Source: Bifidobacterium callitrichos DSM 23973
GTDB lineage: Bacteria; Actinomycetota; Actinomycetes; Actinomycetales; Bifidobacteriaceae
Reading direction: 5' to 3'
DNA length: 64,000 nt
NCBI RefSeq assembly: GCF_000741175.1
Contig: NZ_JGYS01000015.1
Location: forward strand, 44,897 to 108,896
In this document: positions 53,645 through 63,172 of the stretch, piece by piece
Layout of the letters: every line of letters begins with the position of its first letter
How positions within the stretch are numbered: the stretch's first letter is position 1
Translations under genes and position numbers: made by a program
The notes under the pieces: model-generated
Database searches by the model: none
What the model was told of the DNA's origin: nothing
What the model saw: the letters and a program-made list of their open reading frames with translations, nothing else

Positions 53645-55012
53645 GTGAAGATCAGCGTTCGTAACCTCGAACCCACCAAGGTGAAGCTCACCATCACCGT
53701 CGAACCGGAGGAGTTCGACCCGTACCTCGATGCCGCCCGCAAGGACATCGCCAAGCAGGTGAACGTGCCGGGCTTCCGCAAGGGTCACGTTCCGGGCAAG
53801 ATCATCGATCAGCGTTTCGGCTTCGGCGCCGTCGCCGGCCAGGCTGTCAACGATGGTGTGCCGGAGCTCTACTCCAAGGCTCTGGAGGAGAAGAAGATCC
53901 ACCCGATGGCCCAGCCGGAGTTCGACGTCACCGACGTTCCGCAGTCCGCCAAGGACGAGACCAAGCTCAAGTTCACCGCCACCGTCGAGCGTCGCCCGGA
54001 GATCGAGCTGCCCGAGCTCAACGGCATGGAGATCGCCATCGCCGCCCCGGAAGTCACCGACGAGGACGTCGACAAGCGTCTCGAGACCCTGCGCCAGCGC
54101 TTCGGCACCCTGGTGGGCGTCGATCGTCCGGCCGCCAAGGGTGACTACGCGAACATCGACCTGTCCGCCGAGATCAACGGCGAGGTCGTTGACTCCCAGG
54201 AGGGCGTGAGCTACGAGCTCGGCTCCAACACGATGCTCGACGGTCTGGACGAGGCCCTCGACGGCCTGTCCGCCGGCGAGGAGACCACCTTCGAAGGCAC
54301 GCTGGAGGACGGCGAGCACGAGGGCGAGAAGGCCACCGTCAAGGTCAAGGTCAACTCCGTGAAGGCCGAGGAGCTCCCCGAGCTCAACGACGACTTCGCC
54401 CAGGAGGCCTCCGAGTTTGACACGCTCGACGAGCTCAAGGCCGACATCCGCAAGGCCGCCGGCGAGGACGCCAAGGGCCGTCAGGCCACCGAGGCGCGTG
54501 ACGCCTTCCTCGCCAAGCTGGCCGAGGGCCTCGAGATCCCGGTGCCGAAGGGCGTGAAGGCCACGGCCGTCGAGGAGCACCTCAAGGGTCTGACCCCGGA
54601 TCCGGAGAAGGCCACCGACGAGCAGAAGCAGCAGGCCGAGGAGGGCGCCGAGAAGGAGCTCAAGGACCAGATCCTGCTTGACACGCTCGCCGAGAAGATG
54701 GATGTCCAGGTCTCCCAGGCCGACGTGTTCAACTTCCTCGCCTCCATCGCCCAGCAGTACGGCATGGATCCGAACGCCTTCATCCAGGCGATCATCAAGA
54801 ACGGCCAGCTCGGCTCCGCAGTGCAGGAGGTCGGCCGCTCCAAGGGTCTGCTGGCCGGCATGCGCGCCGTGAAGTTCACCGCCAACGGCGAGGAGGTCGA
54901 CCTGTCCGCCTTCCTCGGCGAGGCCGCCGAGGATGAGGAGGCCGAGTCCGTCGAGGCCGCATCCGCCGCCGCCGCGGTCGCCGACGAGCTGTCCGCCAAG
55001 GACGGCGAGTGA
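53645..55012 (+). CDS. tig: Trigger factor
   Basis: This 455-residue ribosome-associated chaperone has peptidyl-prolyl isomerase activity. The ribosome-docking region is GFRKGHVPGKIIDQRFG near residue 45. The FKBP-like domain spans about 150-240 (AAKGDYANIDLSAEINGEVVDS). The helical C-terminal arms contain long Glu/Lys stretches. The last 30 residues are an acidic Ala/Glu tail (AEDEEAESVEAASAAAAV), common in actinobacterial Tig. It starts at GTG 53645. Codon use is strongly biased, as expected for abundant proteins. Confidence 0.95.
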   Translation: MKISVRNLEPTKVKLTITVEPEEFDPYLDAARKDIAKQVNVPGFRKGHVPGKIIDQRFGFGAVAGQAVNDGVPELYSKALEEKKIHPMAQPEFDVTDVPQSAKDETKLKFTATVERRPEIELPELNGMEIAIAAPEVTDEDVDKRLETLRQRFGTLVGVDRPAAKGDYANIDLSAEINGEVVDSQEGVSYELGSNTMLDGLDEALDGLSAGEETTFEGTLEDGEHEGEKATVKVKVNSVKAEELPELNDDFAQEASEFDTLDELKADIRKAAGEDAKGRQATEARDAFLAKLAEGLEIPVPKGVKATAVEEHLKGLTPDPEKATDEQKQQAEEGAEKELKDQILLDTLAEKMDVQVSQADVFNFLASIAQQYGMDPNAFIQAIIKNGQLGSAVQEVGRSKGLLAGMRAVKFTANGEEVDLSAFLGEAAEDEEAESVEAASAAAAVADELSAKDGE

Positions 55013-55051
55013 TCGGCGAATCGTGACCGGTCATCCGTCTGAACGGGCATG

Positions 55052-55082
55052 AGGGGTTGGAGCCACATCGGTTCCAACCCCT
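55052..55082 (+). terminator. tig terminator
   Basis: Bases 55052-55064 pair with 55070-55082 (13 positions, one G-T pair, loop acatc), followed by TTCG and a few more T. Confidence 0.7.
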
Positions 55083-55146
55083 TTCGCATTGTTCGCCCTC
55101 GCCTTCAAGCGGATACCCCGCGTATCCGTGCCGTCGTCGAGTGCTT

Positions 55147-55167
55147 ATGTAAACGATGTCGTTACAT
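55147..55167 (+). promoter_or_regulatory. Near-palindromic operator candidate before the CLC gene
   Basis: atgtaaacga and tcgttacat form an almost perfect inverted repeat around tg (one extra A in the left arm). The shape (TGTAA..CG....CG..TTACA) resembles LacI/GalR-type operators. A second inverted pair, tttcacg (55193-55199) and cgtgtgaaa (55207-55215), follows. No regulator gene is adjacent. Confidence 0.4.
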
Positions 55168-55248
55168 GTCGACGAGTATGGTGAAATAAAAATTTCACGG
55201 CATTGTCGTGTGAAAGAAAACGATGCTTCGATACGGGATGGGAGAGAC

Positions 55249-56664
55249 ATGCAGCGAACCGTTGACTTCAGACGCATGGGATGGCTGACCTGCGCCACGC
55301 TGGCGCTCGGCGCACTGATAGGCGCGGGCGCCGGACTGCTCACGCTACTGCTCTACGGCGTGGAGCACGCGATGCTCGGCTACATCGAGGGATCGGAGCT
55401 GCCCGGTCCGTTCGGCGTCCCGGGCATGCGACGCGCGATCTCCGTGACCGTCGGACTGACGATCGCGGGCGTCATCTGGTATCTGCTGCGCACGAGGACC
55501 GCCAGAGTACCGTCGGTCAAGAAGGCCGTGGCGGGGGCGCGCATGCCATGGTGGCAGACCATCGTGCATGTCGTGCTGCAGATCTTCATCGTCGGCTCCG
55601 GCGCGTCGATCGGCCGCGAGGTCGCCCCGCGCGAACTCGGCGCCATGCTCGCCCAGCGTTTCTGCGATCTGTTCCGCATCGGCGCGGACGGTTCCGACGC
55701 GGGCGCGATCGACCGGCGCATGATCGTGGCCGTCGCCGCCGGCGCAGGCCTGGGAGGCGTCTACAACGCCCCCCTGGCCGGCATGTTCTTCGCCGTGGAG
55801 ATCCTGCTGGTCGACGTGACCCTCGAGAAGGTCGCATTCGGCCTGGGCATGTCCGCGACGGCCGCGTTCGTCGCATCCCTGATCAAGGGACGCCATACCT
55901 TCTACGACATCACCGCGATGCAGCCCCAATCCACGCCCAGCCTGATGCTGTTCGCCCTGCTGTGCGGCGCGGCATGCGGCGTGGCGGGCGCCCTCTTCCG
56001 CAGGGGATCGTCATGGGCGAGCGCGCATCAGCCCAAGGACGCGGCCATCCTGTGGCAGATGCCTCTGGCCGGCGTGCTGACCGGCCTCGTCGCCCTTCTC
56101 GTCCCGCAGGTCATGGGCAACGGACGCGCGGCGGCCCAACTGGGGTTCTCCACCTTCCTGTCCGAGATCGCCGGCCTATCCGGAGCCGCGCAGTCGGCGG
56201 CCTCCGCGGCCTCGTCGCCGTGGACTTTGCTCGCCTCGAGTGCGGGGGGTGCGCCGAACGCCGGCGACACGCTCTCGCTCGCCGGCTGGTGGACCATCCT
56301 CGGCGTGCTGGCGCTCACCTTCGCGGCCAAGACCGTCATGACGCTCCTGACGATCCGCTCCGGCGCCTCCGGCGGCGTGCTCCAGCCGGGCATCGCCCTC
56401 GGCTCCACCCTGGGGGCGATGCTGGGACTTGTCTGGATGCTCGTCTTCCCGGCCGACTCGGTGACCGCCTGCGCCCTGATCGGCGCCGCCGCGCTGCTGT
56501 CGGCATCCCAGCAGGCGCCGCTGATGGCCATGTGCCTCGTCATGGAGCTGACCGAGGCGCCCATCTCCTTCTTCGTGCCCGTCGGACTGGGCGTCGCCGC
56601 CTCGGCGTTCGTCTCGCAGTGGATGCTGTCGCGCACTACGCGTCGAGCCGAAAACGGGCGCTGA
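55249..56664 (+). CDS. CLC-family chloride channel/antiporter
   Basis: This 471-residue protein has about 10-12 hydrophobic helices. The signature region reads GSGASIGREVAPRELGAMLAQ, where the gating Glu of GREGP is kept (GREVAP). Also present are AGLGGVYNAPLAGMFFAVEILL and the second pore segment GASGGVLQPGIALGSTLGAMLG. It transports chloride, probably in exchange for protons. The ATG at 55249 is preferred because gggagag is just upstream. Earlier in-frame starts lie in the operator region. Its position between tig and clpP1 is conserved in bifidobacteria as far as I know. Confidence 0.88.
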   Translation: MQRTVDFRRMGWLTCATLALGALIGAGAGLLTLLLYGVEHAMLGYIEGSELPGPFGVPGMRRAISVTVGLTIAGVIWYLLRTRTARVPSVKKAVAGARMPWWQTIVHVVLQIFIVGSGASIGREVAPRELGAMLAQRFCDLFRIGADGSDAGAIDRRMIVAVAAGAGLGGVYNAPLAGMFFAVEILLVDVTLEKVAFGLGMSATAAFVASLIKGRHTFYDITAMQPQSTPSLMLFALLCGAACGVAGALFRRGSSWASAHQPKDAAILWQMPLAGVLTGLVALLVPQVMGNGRAAAQLGFSTFLSEIAGLSGAAQSAASAASSPWTLLASSAGGAPNAGDTLSLAGWWTILGVLALTFAAKTVMTLLTIRSGASGGVLQPGIALGSTLGAMLGLVWMLVFPADSVTACALIGAAALLSASQQAPLMAMCLVMELTEAPISFFVPVGLGVAASAFVSQWMLSRTTRRAENGR

Positions 56665-56736
56665 TGCGCCGGCCGTCGCTTGAAGGCGGTAGTCTTGACA
56701 GTTGTTTACGACTGAATATTCGAAATGGAGAACAAG

Positions 56737-57351
56737 GTGAGCAACACTCTTGCAACCCTTCCGACCATGGCGGGCGAGGACGCGCCGGCCGGATTCGCCG
56801 ATCCGATCTTCAACCGTCTCCTCAAGGACCGTATCATCTGGATGGGCGAGGAGGTCAAGGACGATATGGCCAACCGCATCTGCGCGCAGATGCTGATGCT
56901 GGCCGCGGAGGATCCGAAGAAGGACATCTGGCTGTACATCAACTCGCCCGGCGGCTCCATCACCGCCGGCATGGCCATCTACGACACGATGCAGCTCATC
57001 GAGCCGGACGTGGCGACCGTGGGCCTTGGCATGTGCGCCTCGATGGGACAGTTCCTGCTGAGCTCCGGCACCAAGGGCAAGCGCTTCCTGACCTCGCACG
57101 CCCGAGTGCTCATGCACCAGCCCTCGGGCGGCATCGGCGGCACCACCACCGATGTGCGCATCAACGCCGAGCTCATCATGGACATGAAGAAGACCATGAG
57201 CGAGCTGACCGCCGAGCAGACGGGCCACACCGTCGAGGAGATCTACCGCGACAACGAGTACGATCACTGGTTCACCGCCAGCGAGGCGCTGGAGTATGGT
57301 TTCGTGGACAAGATCATCACCACGCACGATTCGATGACGAAGGGAGAATGA
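56737..57351 (+). CDS. clpP1: ATP-dependent Clp protease proteolytic subunit 1
   Basis: This ClpP subunit of about 204 residues shows the catalytic Ser in [15 protein letters not shown] near residue 95, His in [11 protein letters not shown] near 120, and the family [21 protein letters not shown] 56737 is chosen because ggag lies 6 bases upstream; ATG 56725 is the alternative. Together with ClpP2 it forms a mixed barrel fed by ClpX, as in other actinobacteria. Confidence 0.93.
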   Translation: MSNTLATLPTMAGEDAPAGFADPIFNRLLKDRIIWMGEEVKDDMANRICAQMLMLAAEDPKKDIWLYINSPGGSITAGMAIYDTMQLIEPDVATVGLGMCASMGQFLLSSGTKGKRFLTSHARVLMHQPSGGIGGTTTDVRINAELIMDMKKTMSELTAEQTGHTVEEIYRDNEYDHWFTASEALEYGFVDKIITTHDSMTKGE

Positions 57352-57356
57352 CAAGC

Positions 57357-58058
57357 ATGGCAAGTGAGGAAGCGAGGTTCGCCGCCCGCGCCGACCGTCT
57401 GGCCGGCCCCTCCGGAGTCGTCGGCTTCATGCCGGCCGCACGTCGCGAGGCCGCGTTCGCCCCGCAGAACCGGTACATCCTGCCGCAGTTCGAGGAGAAG
57501 ACCCCGTACGGCTTCAAGAGGCAGGACCCGTACACGCGTCTGTTCGAGGACCGCATCATCTTCATGGGCGTGCAGGTGGACGACACCTCCGCCGACGACA
57601 TCATGGCCCAGCTGCTCGTGCTCGAATCCCAGGATCCGAATCGCGACGTGATGATGTACATCAACTCGCCCGGCGGCTCGATGACGGCCATGACCGCCAT
57701 CTACGACACGATGCAGTACATCAAGCCCGACGTGCAGACCGTCTGCCTCGGCCAGGCGGCCTCCGCGGCCGCCATCCTGCTCGCCGCCGGCACGAAGGGC
57801 AAGCGTCTGATGCTGCCCAACGCCCGCGTGCTCATCCACCAGCCGGCCATCGACCAGGGCTTCGGCAAGGCCACCGAGATCGAGATCCAGGCGCGCGAGA
57901 TGCTGCGCATGCGCGAATGGCTCGAGAACACCCTCGCCAAGCACACCGGTCAGGACGTCGAGAGGATCCGCAAGGACATCGAGGTCGACACGTTCCTCAC
58001 GGCCCAGGAGGCCAAGGACTACGGCATCGTCGACGAGGTGCTCGAACACCGCCAGTAG
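57357..58058 (+). CDS. clpP2: ATP-dependent Clp protease proteolytic subunit 2
   Basis: This 233-residue ClpP has Ser in LGQAASAAAILLAAG near residue 140 and His in ARVLIHQPAID near 165. It has a longer N-terminus than ClpP1, with about 30 extra residues (FAARADRLAGPSGVVGFMP). The start at 57357 has agggag 10 bases upstream and follows the clpP1 stop by 5 bases. Another in-frame ATG overlaps that stop. Confidence 0.93.
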   Translation: MASEEARFAARADRLAGPSGVVGFMPAARREAAFAPQNRYILPQFEEKTPYGFKRQDPYTRLFEDRIIFMGVQVDDTSADDIMAQLLVLESQDPNRDVMMYINSPGGSMTAMTAIYDTMQYIKPDVQTVCLGQAASAAAILLAAGTKGKRLMLPNARVLIHQPAIDQGFGKATEIEIQAREMLRMREWLENTLAKHTGQDVERIRKDIEVDTFLTAQEAKDYGIVDEVLEHRQ

Positions 58059-58069
58059 GCGGTTCCGCC

Positions 58070-58101
58070 AATACCCCCGGCCATTGGGCGCCGGGGGTAT
58101 T
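58070..58101 (+). terminator. clpP terminator
   Basis: Bases 58070-58080 pair perfectly with 58091-58101 (11 bp), with a T/G-rich tail (gttgtactt). It separates clpP1P2 from clpX. Confidence 0.75.
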
Positions 58102-58148
58102 GTTGTACTTCGACCACGGTAGCGCATACACCGATAGGGGGCAGATGC

Positions 58149-59462
<1,314 letters not shown>

Positions 59463-59515
59463 TACCGGGCTTTTGGGCGGTCTTCCACATCGATCGGCAA
59501 TCGCGACACGCCGAG

Positions 59516-59543
59516 TTGCGGATCGATTGAAAGCATGTAATAT
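59516..59543 (+). promoter_or_regulatory. tRNA-Arg promoter
   Basis: TTGCGG (59516-59521) and TAATAT (59538-59543) are 16 bases apart. The predicted transcript start is about 20 bases before the first tRNA. Confidence 0.6.
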
Positions 59544-59569
59544 GTGTCGAGTTGCCTCAAGGACAACAT

Positions 59570-59643
59570 GCGCCGGTAGCCCAGCGGATTAGAGCAGCTG
59601 ACTACGGATCAGCAGGTCGCAGGTTCGAATCCTGTCCGGCGCA
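59570..59643 (+). tRNA. tRNA-Arg (anticodon ACG), copy 1
   Basis: This 74-base cloverleaf has acceptor GCGCCGG/CCGGCGC, the D-arm with agcggattagagcagc, the anticodon stem gctga/tcagc around the loop ctACGga, and T-arm ggttcgaatcc. The discriminator is A, and CCA is not encoded. ACG (inosine-34) reads CGU, CGC and CGA. Confidence 0.95.
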
Positions 59644-59678
59644 CACCTCTTCACCGCAAGAGGATAAACAAGCGGTAT

Positions 59679-59752
59679 GCGCCGGTAGCCCAGCGGATTA
59701 GAGCAGCTGACTACGGATCAGCAGGTCGCAGGTTCGAATCCTGTCCGGCGCA
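59679..59752 (+). tRNA. tRNA-Arg (anticodon ACG), copy 2
   Basis: Identical to copy 1 over all 74 bases, 35 bases downstream. The spacer holds a short hairpin (cctctt/aagagg). The two are probably transcribed together. Confidence 0.95.
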
Positions 59753-59760
59753 CGCGCAAC

Positions 59761-59788
59761 AAGCCCTGATGGTGTAGCATCGGGGCTT
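59761..59788 (+). terminator. tRNA operon terminator
   Basis: Bases 59761-59771 pair with 59778-59788 (11 bp with one T-G pair), followed by ttttccttttcttc, a good intrinsic terminator. Confidence 0.85.
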
Positions 59789-59914
59789 TTCCTTTTCTTC
59801 ATCTCTTTTTCTGTCGATCATCCGACGACCACGTGACCAAGCTCGGGGCGAAACGCCGTTCATGACGTTCTTCCGGTACCCTTGTATGGGTATGGCCTAG
59901 GAACGGGAGGGATG

Positions 59915-61432
59915 ATGACGACTGATCGCGATAGCGGACACACTTCGGGATTCTGGGGAACCATCCACCGTATCGCGGCATCCGATCGCGTAGCCGGTCT
60001 GGTCATGCTCGGCTTCGCGCTCGTCGGACTGGTGCTCGCGAACCTTCCCGCCACGGCGCACCTGTTCGAGACGATCGCGGAGACGCACATCGCGATCCCG
60101 TACACGAATCTCGACCTTCCCCTCGGCCACTGGGCGCAGGACGGCCTGCTGACCATCTTCTTCCTGACCGTCGGACTCGAGCTCAAGCAGGAGCTCACCA
60201 CCGGATCGCTGGCCAATCCCAAGGCCGCGGCGGTGCCGATGCTGTGCGCCGTGGGCGGCATGCTGACTCCGCCGGTGCTGTTCATCGTGGTCATCGCATT
60301 GTTCTCGCAATACGGTCCGGGTCCGGTGGGTGACCTTCTGCTGATCACCACCGGCAACAACATCCCGTTCGGCGAGATGATCCGAGGATGGGCGGTGCCC
60401 ACCGCCACGGACATCGCGTTCTCCCTGGCGGTCCTCGCCCTGTTCGCCAAGGCGCTGCCCGGATCCATCAGGGCGTTCCTCATGACGCTCGCCACGGTAG
60501 ACGATCTGCTGGCGATCATCCTGATCGCCGTGTTCTTCTCGTCGCTCAACGCCTGGTACTGGTTCATCGGCATCGCCCTGTGCGCTGCGGCATGGGCGTT
60601 CCTCGTTCGTCTCAAGCGCGTGCCTTGGCCGCTGGTGGCCGTCGTGGGACTGCTCGCATGGACCTGCATGTTCGAAGCCGGGGTGCATCCCACGCTGGCG
60701 GGCGTGCTGGTCGGACTGCTCACCCCCTCGCGTGAGATGCACGGCGAGGCCTCGCCGCGCGCCTCACGTTACGCGGAGAAGCTCCAGCCGTTCTCCGCGC
60801 TGCTGGCGCTGCCGATCTTCGCCCTGTTCGCGACCGGCGTGCACTTCGAATCGCTGACCCCCGAACTGATGCTCTCGCCACTGGTGCTCGCATTGATCGT
60901 GGCCCTTGTGGTGGGCAAGCCCCTGGGCATCATGGCGACGGCATGGATCGCCACGCACGTCGCGGGGCTCAGCATGGCCAAGGGGCTGCGCGTGCGCGAC
61001 ATGCTCCCCGCGGCCTGCGCCTGCGGCATCGGCTTCACCGTGTCGTTCCTGATCGCCTCGCTGGCCTACGACAATCCCGAGCTGTCGGCCGAGGCACGAT
61101 TCGGCGTGCTGGCGGGATCGTTGATCGCCGCCGCCATATCGGGCGTGCTGCTCAACCGCCAGTCTAGGCGGTACGAGCGTGCGAACGCCCGTCGCCGCAT
61201 CGACGAGGAGATCGAACAGCTGGAGACCGAACACGTCACCATCCTTCCGGACGGCACGGTCAGGGTCGACATCGACGCGTTCACCCCCGAGCAGCTCGCG
61301 GAGCTCAAGGCGCGCCGCGAGGAGAGAAGACGTCGTCTGGAGGGTGTGGCGAGGATGACCGCCGACGATGGGGCGAAGCCCGTGCACAAGCGGCTGATCA
61401 GGCGTCTGCGCTGGCGGCGTCGTCATCGCTGA
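59915..61432 (+). CDS. nhaA: Na+/H+ antiporter NhaA
   Basis: This 505-residue NhaA-type antiporter has about 12 hydrophobic segments. The ion-site aspartates lie in TLATVDDLLAIILIAVFF. GWAVPTATDIAFSLAVLALF and NLDLPLGHWAQDGLLTIFFLTVGLELKQEL are family hallmarks. A charged C-terminal tail of about 85 residues (RANARRRIDEEIEQLETEHVTI... LKARREERRRRL) extends beyond the usual 390-residue core and may be a coiled regulatory tail. It exports sodium and helps with pH and salt stress. ATG 59915 is chosen for spacing to gggagg; 59912 is the alternative. Confidence 0.92.
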   Translation: MTTDRDSGHTSGFWGTIHRIAASDRVAGLVMLGFALVGLVLANLPATAHLFETIAETHIAIPYTNLDLPLGHWAQDGLLTIFFLTVGLELKQELTTGSLANPKAAAVPMLCAVGGMLTPPVLFIVVIALFSQYGPGPVGDLLLITTGNNIPFGEMIRGWAVPTATDIAFSLAVLALFAKALPGSIRAFLMTLATVDDLLAIILIAVFFSSLNAWYWFIGIALCAAAWAFLVRLKRVPWPLVAVVGLLAWTCMFEAGVHPTLAGVLVGLLTPSREMHGEASPRASRYAEKLQPFSALLALPIFALFATGVHFESLTPELMLSPLVLALIVALVVGKPLGIMATAWIATHVAGLSMAKGLRVRDMLPAACACGIGFTVSFLIASLAYDNPELSAEARFGVLAGSLIAAAISGVLLNRQSRRYERANARRRIDEEIEQLETEHVTILPDGTVRVDIDAFTPEQLAELKARREERRRRLEGVARMTADDGAKPVHKRLIRRLRWRRRHR

Positions 61433-61525
61433 AGACGGACGCGAATCCGAACACGGGGCAGGCCGGATGAGGGACGCCCCCGTGGCGGGCGTGGATAAGG
61501 ATGGATAGGGAGAAGGAGTCTGCCG

Positions 61526-62362
61526 ATGAGCGGGACGAAGACAACAAACCGGACGGATCCAACGGGTGACGCGGACGCGACGGCCGTGCAGGATGGATCG
61601 CACACGTCGGGTGCGTCAGGGGCATCGGATGCGTCGGCGCCGTACGACCGGACGTATCAGCGCGGACCGGTGATCCTGCGCGGGGACATGATCCCCGCCG
61701 ACAGCTCGACCGCCAACCTGCTGCGCTCCGATGAGAGCACCGACTGGCTGCACATGGATCCGTGGCGCGTGCTGCGCATCCAATCCGAATTCGTAGACGG
61801 CTTCGGCGCCCTGGCCGAGCTCGGACCCGCCGTGTCGATCTTCGGATCCGCGCGAACCCCGGCCGACTCGCCGGATTACGAGGCGGCCCGCGCCATGGGC
61901 GAGCGGCTCGCCGGCAGAGGGGTCGCGGTCATCACCGGGGGAGGCCCCGGCATCATGGAGGCGGCGAACAAGGGGGCGGCGCTGGCCGGCGGCAGGTCGG
62001 TGGGGCTCGGCATCGAACTGCCGCACGAGCAGGGCATCAACGACTACGTGAACCTCGGCATGAGCTTCCGGTACTTCTTCGTACGCAAGCTCATGTTCGT
62101 GAAGTACTCGTCCGGCATCATCGTATGCCCGGGAGGCTTCGGCACGCTCGACGAGACGTTCGAGGTGCTCACGCTCGTGCAGACGCACAAGGTGGCGCGC
62201 ATGCCGGTCGTGATGTTCGGAAGATCCTACTGGCAGGGCCTGCTCGACTGGCTGAACGGGCCGGTGAGGGACCGTGGCATGATCTCGGGCGTGGACCCGA
62301 AGCTGGTGACGATCACGGACGACGTGGATGAGGCGGTCGAGATCGCAGCCGGCGCCCTGTGA
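61526..62362 (+). CDS. LOG-family (TIGR00730) nucleotide-processing protein
   Basis: This 278-residue Rossmann-type protein shows the LOG motifs GGGPGIMEAANKGA near residue 132 and PGGFGTLDETFE near 200. Relatives cleave nucleoside 5'-monophosphates to a base and ribose phosphate, as in cytokinin activation. The name lysine decarboxylase, once used for the family, is misleading. The first 45 residues are disordered. A ribosome site gaagga lies 10 bases before the ATG. Confidence 0.88.
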   Translation: MSGTKTTNRTDPTGDADATAVQDGSHTSGASGASDASAPYDRTYQRGPVILRGDMIPADSSTANLLRSDESTDWLHMDPWRVLRIQSEFVDGFGALAELGPAVSIFGSARTPADSPDYEAARAMGERLAGRGVAVITGGGPGIMEAANKGAALAGGRSVGLGIELPHEQGINDYVNLGMSFRYFFVRKLMFVKYSSGIIVCPGGFGTLDETFEVLTLVQTHKVARMPVVMFGRSYWQGLLDWLNGPVRDRGMISGVDPKLVTITDDVDEAVEIAAGAL

Positions 62363-62401
62363 CCGACCGGCACCAGCCTCGGCTCGGTTGTCCGTAACCG
62401 G

Positions 62402-63073
62402 TCAGTTCATGACGGCGACGAGCAGTCCCGTGCCGATCGCCGTCAGCGTGGAGGAGAACCGGTCGTCCGATTCGACGGCGTCGATCAGCGCCCTCATCGC
62501 GGTGGCCTTCTCGCCGCGGTCGGCGGGATCGGGCACGCCGCCGTGGATCACGGAGTCCTCGAAGGCGAGCACATCGGTGAACACGATGGCGCCATGCCCG
62601 CGCAGCAGCCGCGGCGCCTGTTCGAACGTGGTCGCATAGTTGCCCGCGTCTCCGGAGACGACGATCAGATCGTAGTTCGCGCCGTTGAGACGGGGGAGGA
62701 ACACTCGGGCCGGCGCGTTCACCGCGCGCAGCTTCGTCGAGGTGGTGTCCTGCGCGCGATCGAACGCCCTACGCACCAGGGCGATGCCCTGCGTGGACGA
62801 GTCGACCGCGGTCAGCTGGCCTTCGCCGTCCAGTCCGTTGGCGAGCTCGAGCGTGTCGACGACCGAACCGGTGCCCACGGCGATCACCGAACGGGCACGG
62901 GTGATGCGCACCAGCATGGACAGGAAGACGGCCTGCGAGGCGCAGGCCTGCGGCAGTCCCGACTCCTCGGCGCTGGAACGTGCGTCACGCATCTCCTGTG
63001 ACTGCGCGGCGAGCGCGTGGTCCTCCACGTACCGCCATGCCTGGGTCAGATTCGTGTACTGCTTCCTATCCAT
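62402..63073 (-). CDS. Class I SAM-dependent O-methyltransferase
   Basis: This 223-residue protein resembles bacterial catechol/caffeoyl-CoA-type O-methyltransferases. It opens SMLVRITRARSVIAVGTGSVVDTLELANGL, the SAM-binding loop near residue 55, with a variant glycine pattern. It continues NYDLIVVSGDAGNYATTFEQAPRLLRGHGAIVFTDVL. It is actinobacterial-type, with substrate unknown. The start at 63073 is chosen since the frame further upstream has no family match. The next gene upstream is the iron-sulfur subunit, 100 bases away. Confidence 0.8.
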   Translation of the reverse strand: MDRKQYTNLTQAWRYVEDHALAAQSQEMRDARSSAEESGLPQACASQAVFLSMLVRITRARSVIAVGTGSVVDTLELANGLDGEGQLTAVDSSTQGIALVRRAFDRAQDTTSTKLRAVNAPARVFLPRLNGANYDLIVVSGDAGNYATTFEQAPRLLRGHGAIVFTDVLAFEDSVIHGGVPDPADRGEKATAMRALIDAVESDDRFSSTLTAIGTGLLVAVMN

Positions 63074-63137
63074 AACCGTCCATGTTCCTTGAAGATGGGG
63101 CCGCCGGAGCCCCGAAAAGAATGGTCCCGTCCGTGGC

Positions 63138-63164
63138 GCCGGCGACGCTTCGCGCGACGCCGGC
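63138..63164 (-). terminator. Hairpin after the iron-sulfur subunit gene
   Basis: gccggcg (63138-63144) pairs with cgccggc (63158-63164), with inner pairing of cgc/gcg around ttc. It lies 9 bases beyond the stop, in the gap before the methyltransferase. No T run is present. Confidence 0.45.
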
Positions 63165-63172
63165 ACCCGCCG

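Noticed and set aside
59570..59752. Attachment site for an integrated element at the tRNA-Arg pair
   Set aside because: No integrase and no repeated tRNA 3' end occur downstream. The next genes are ordinary.
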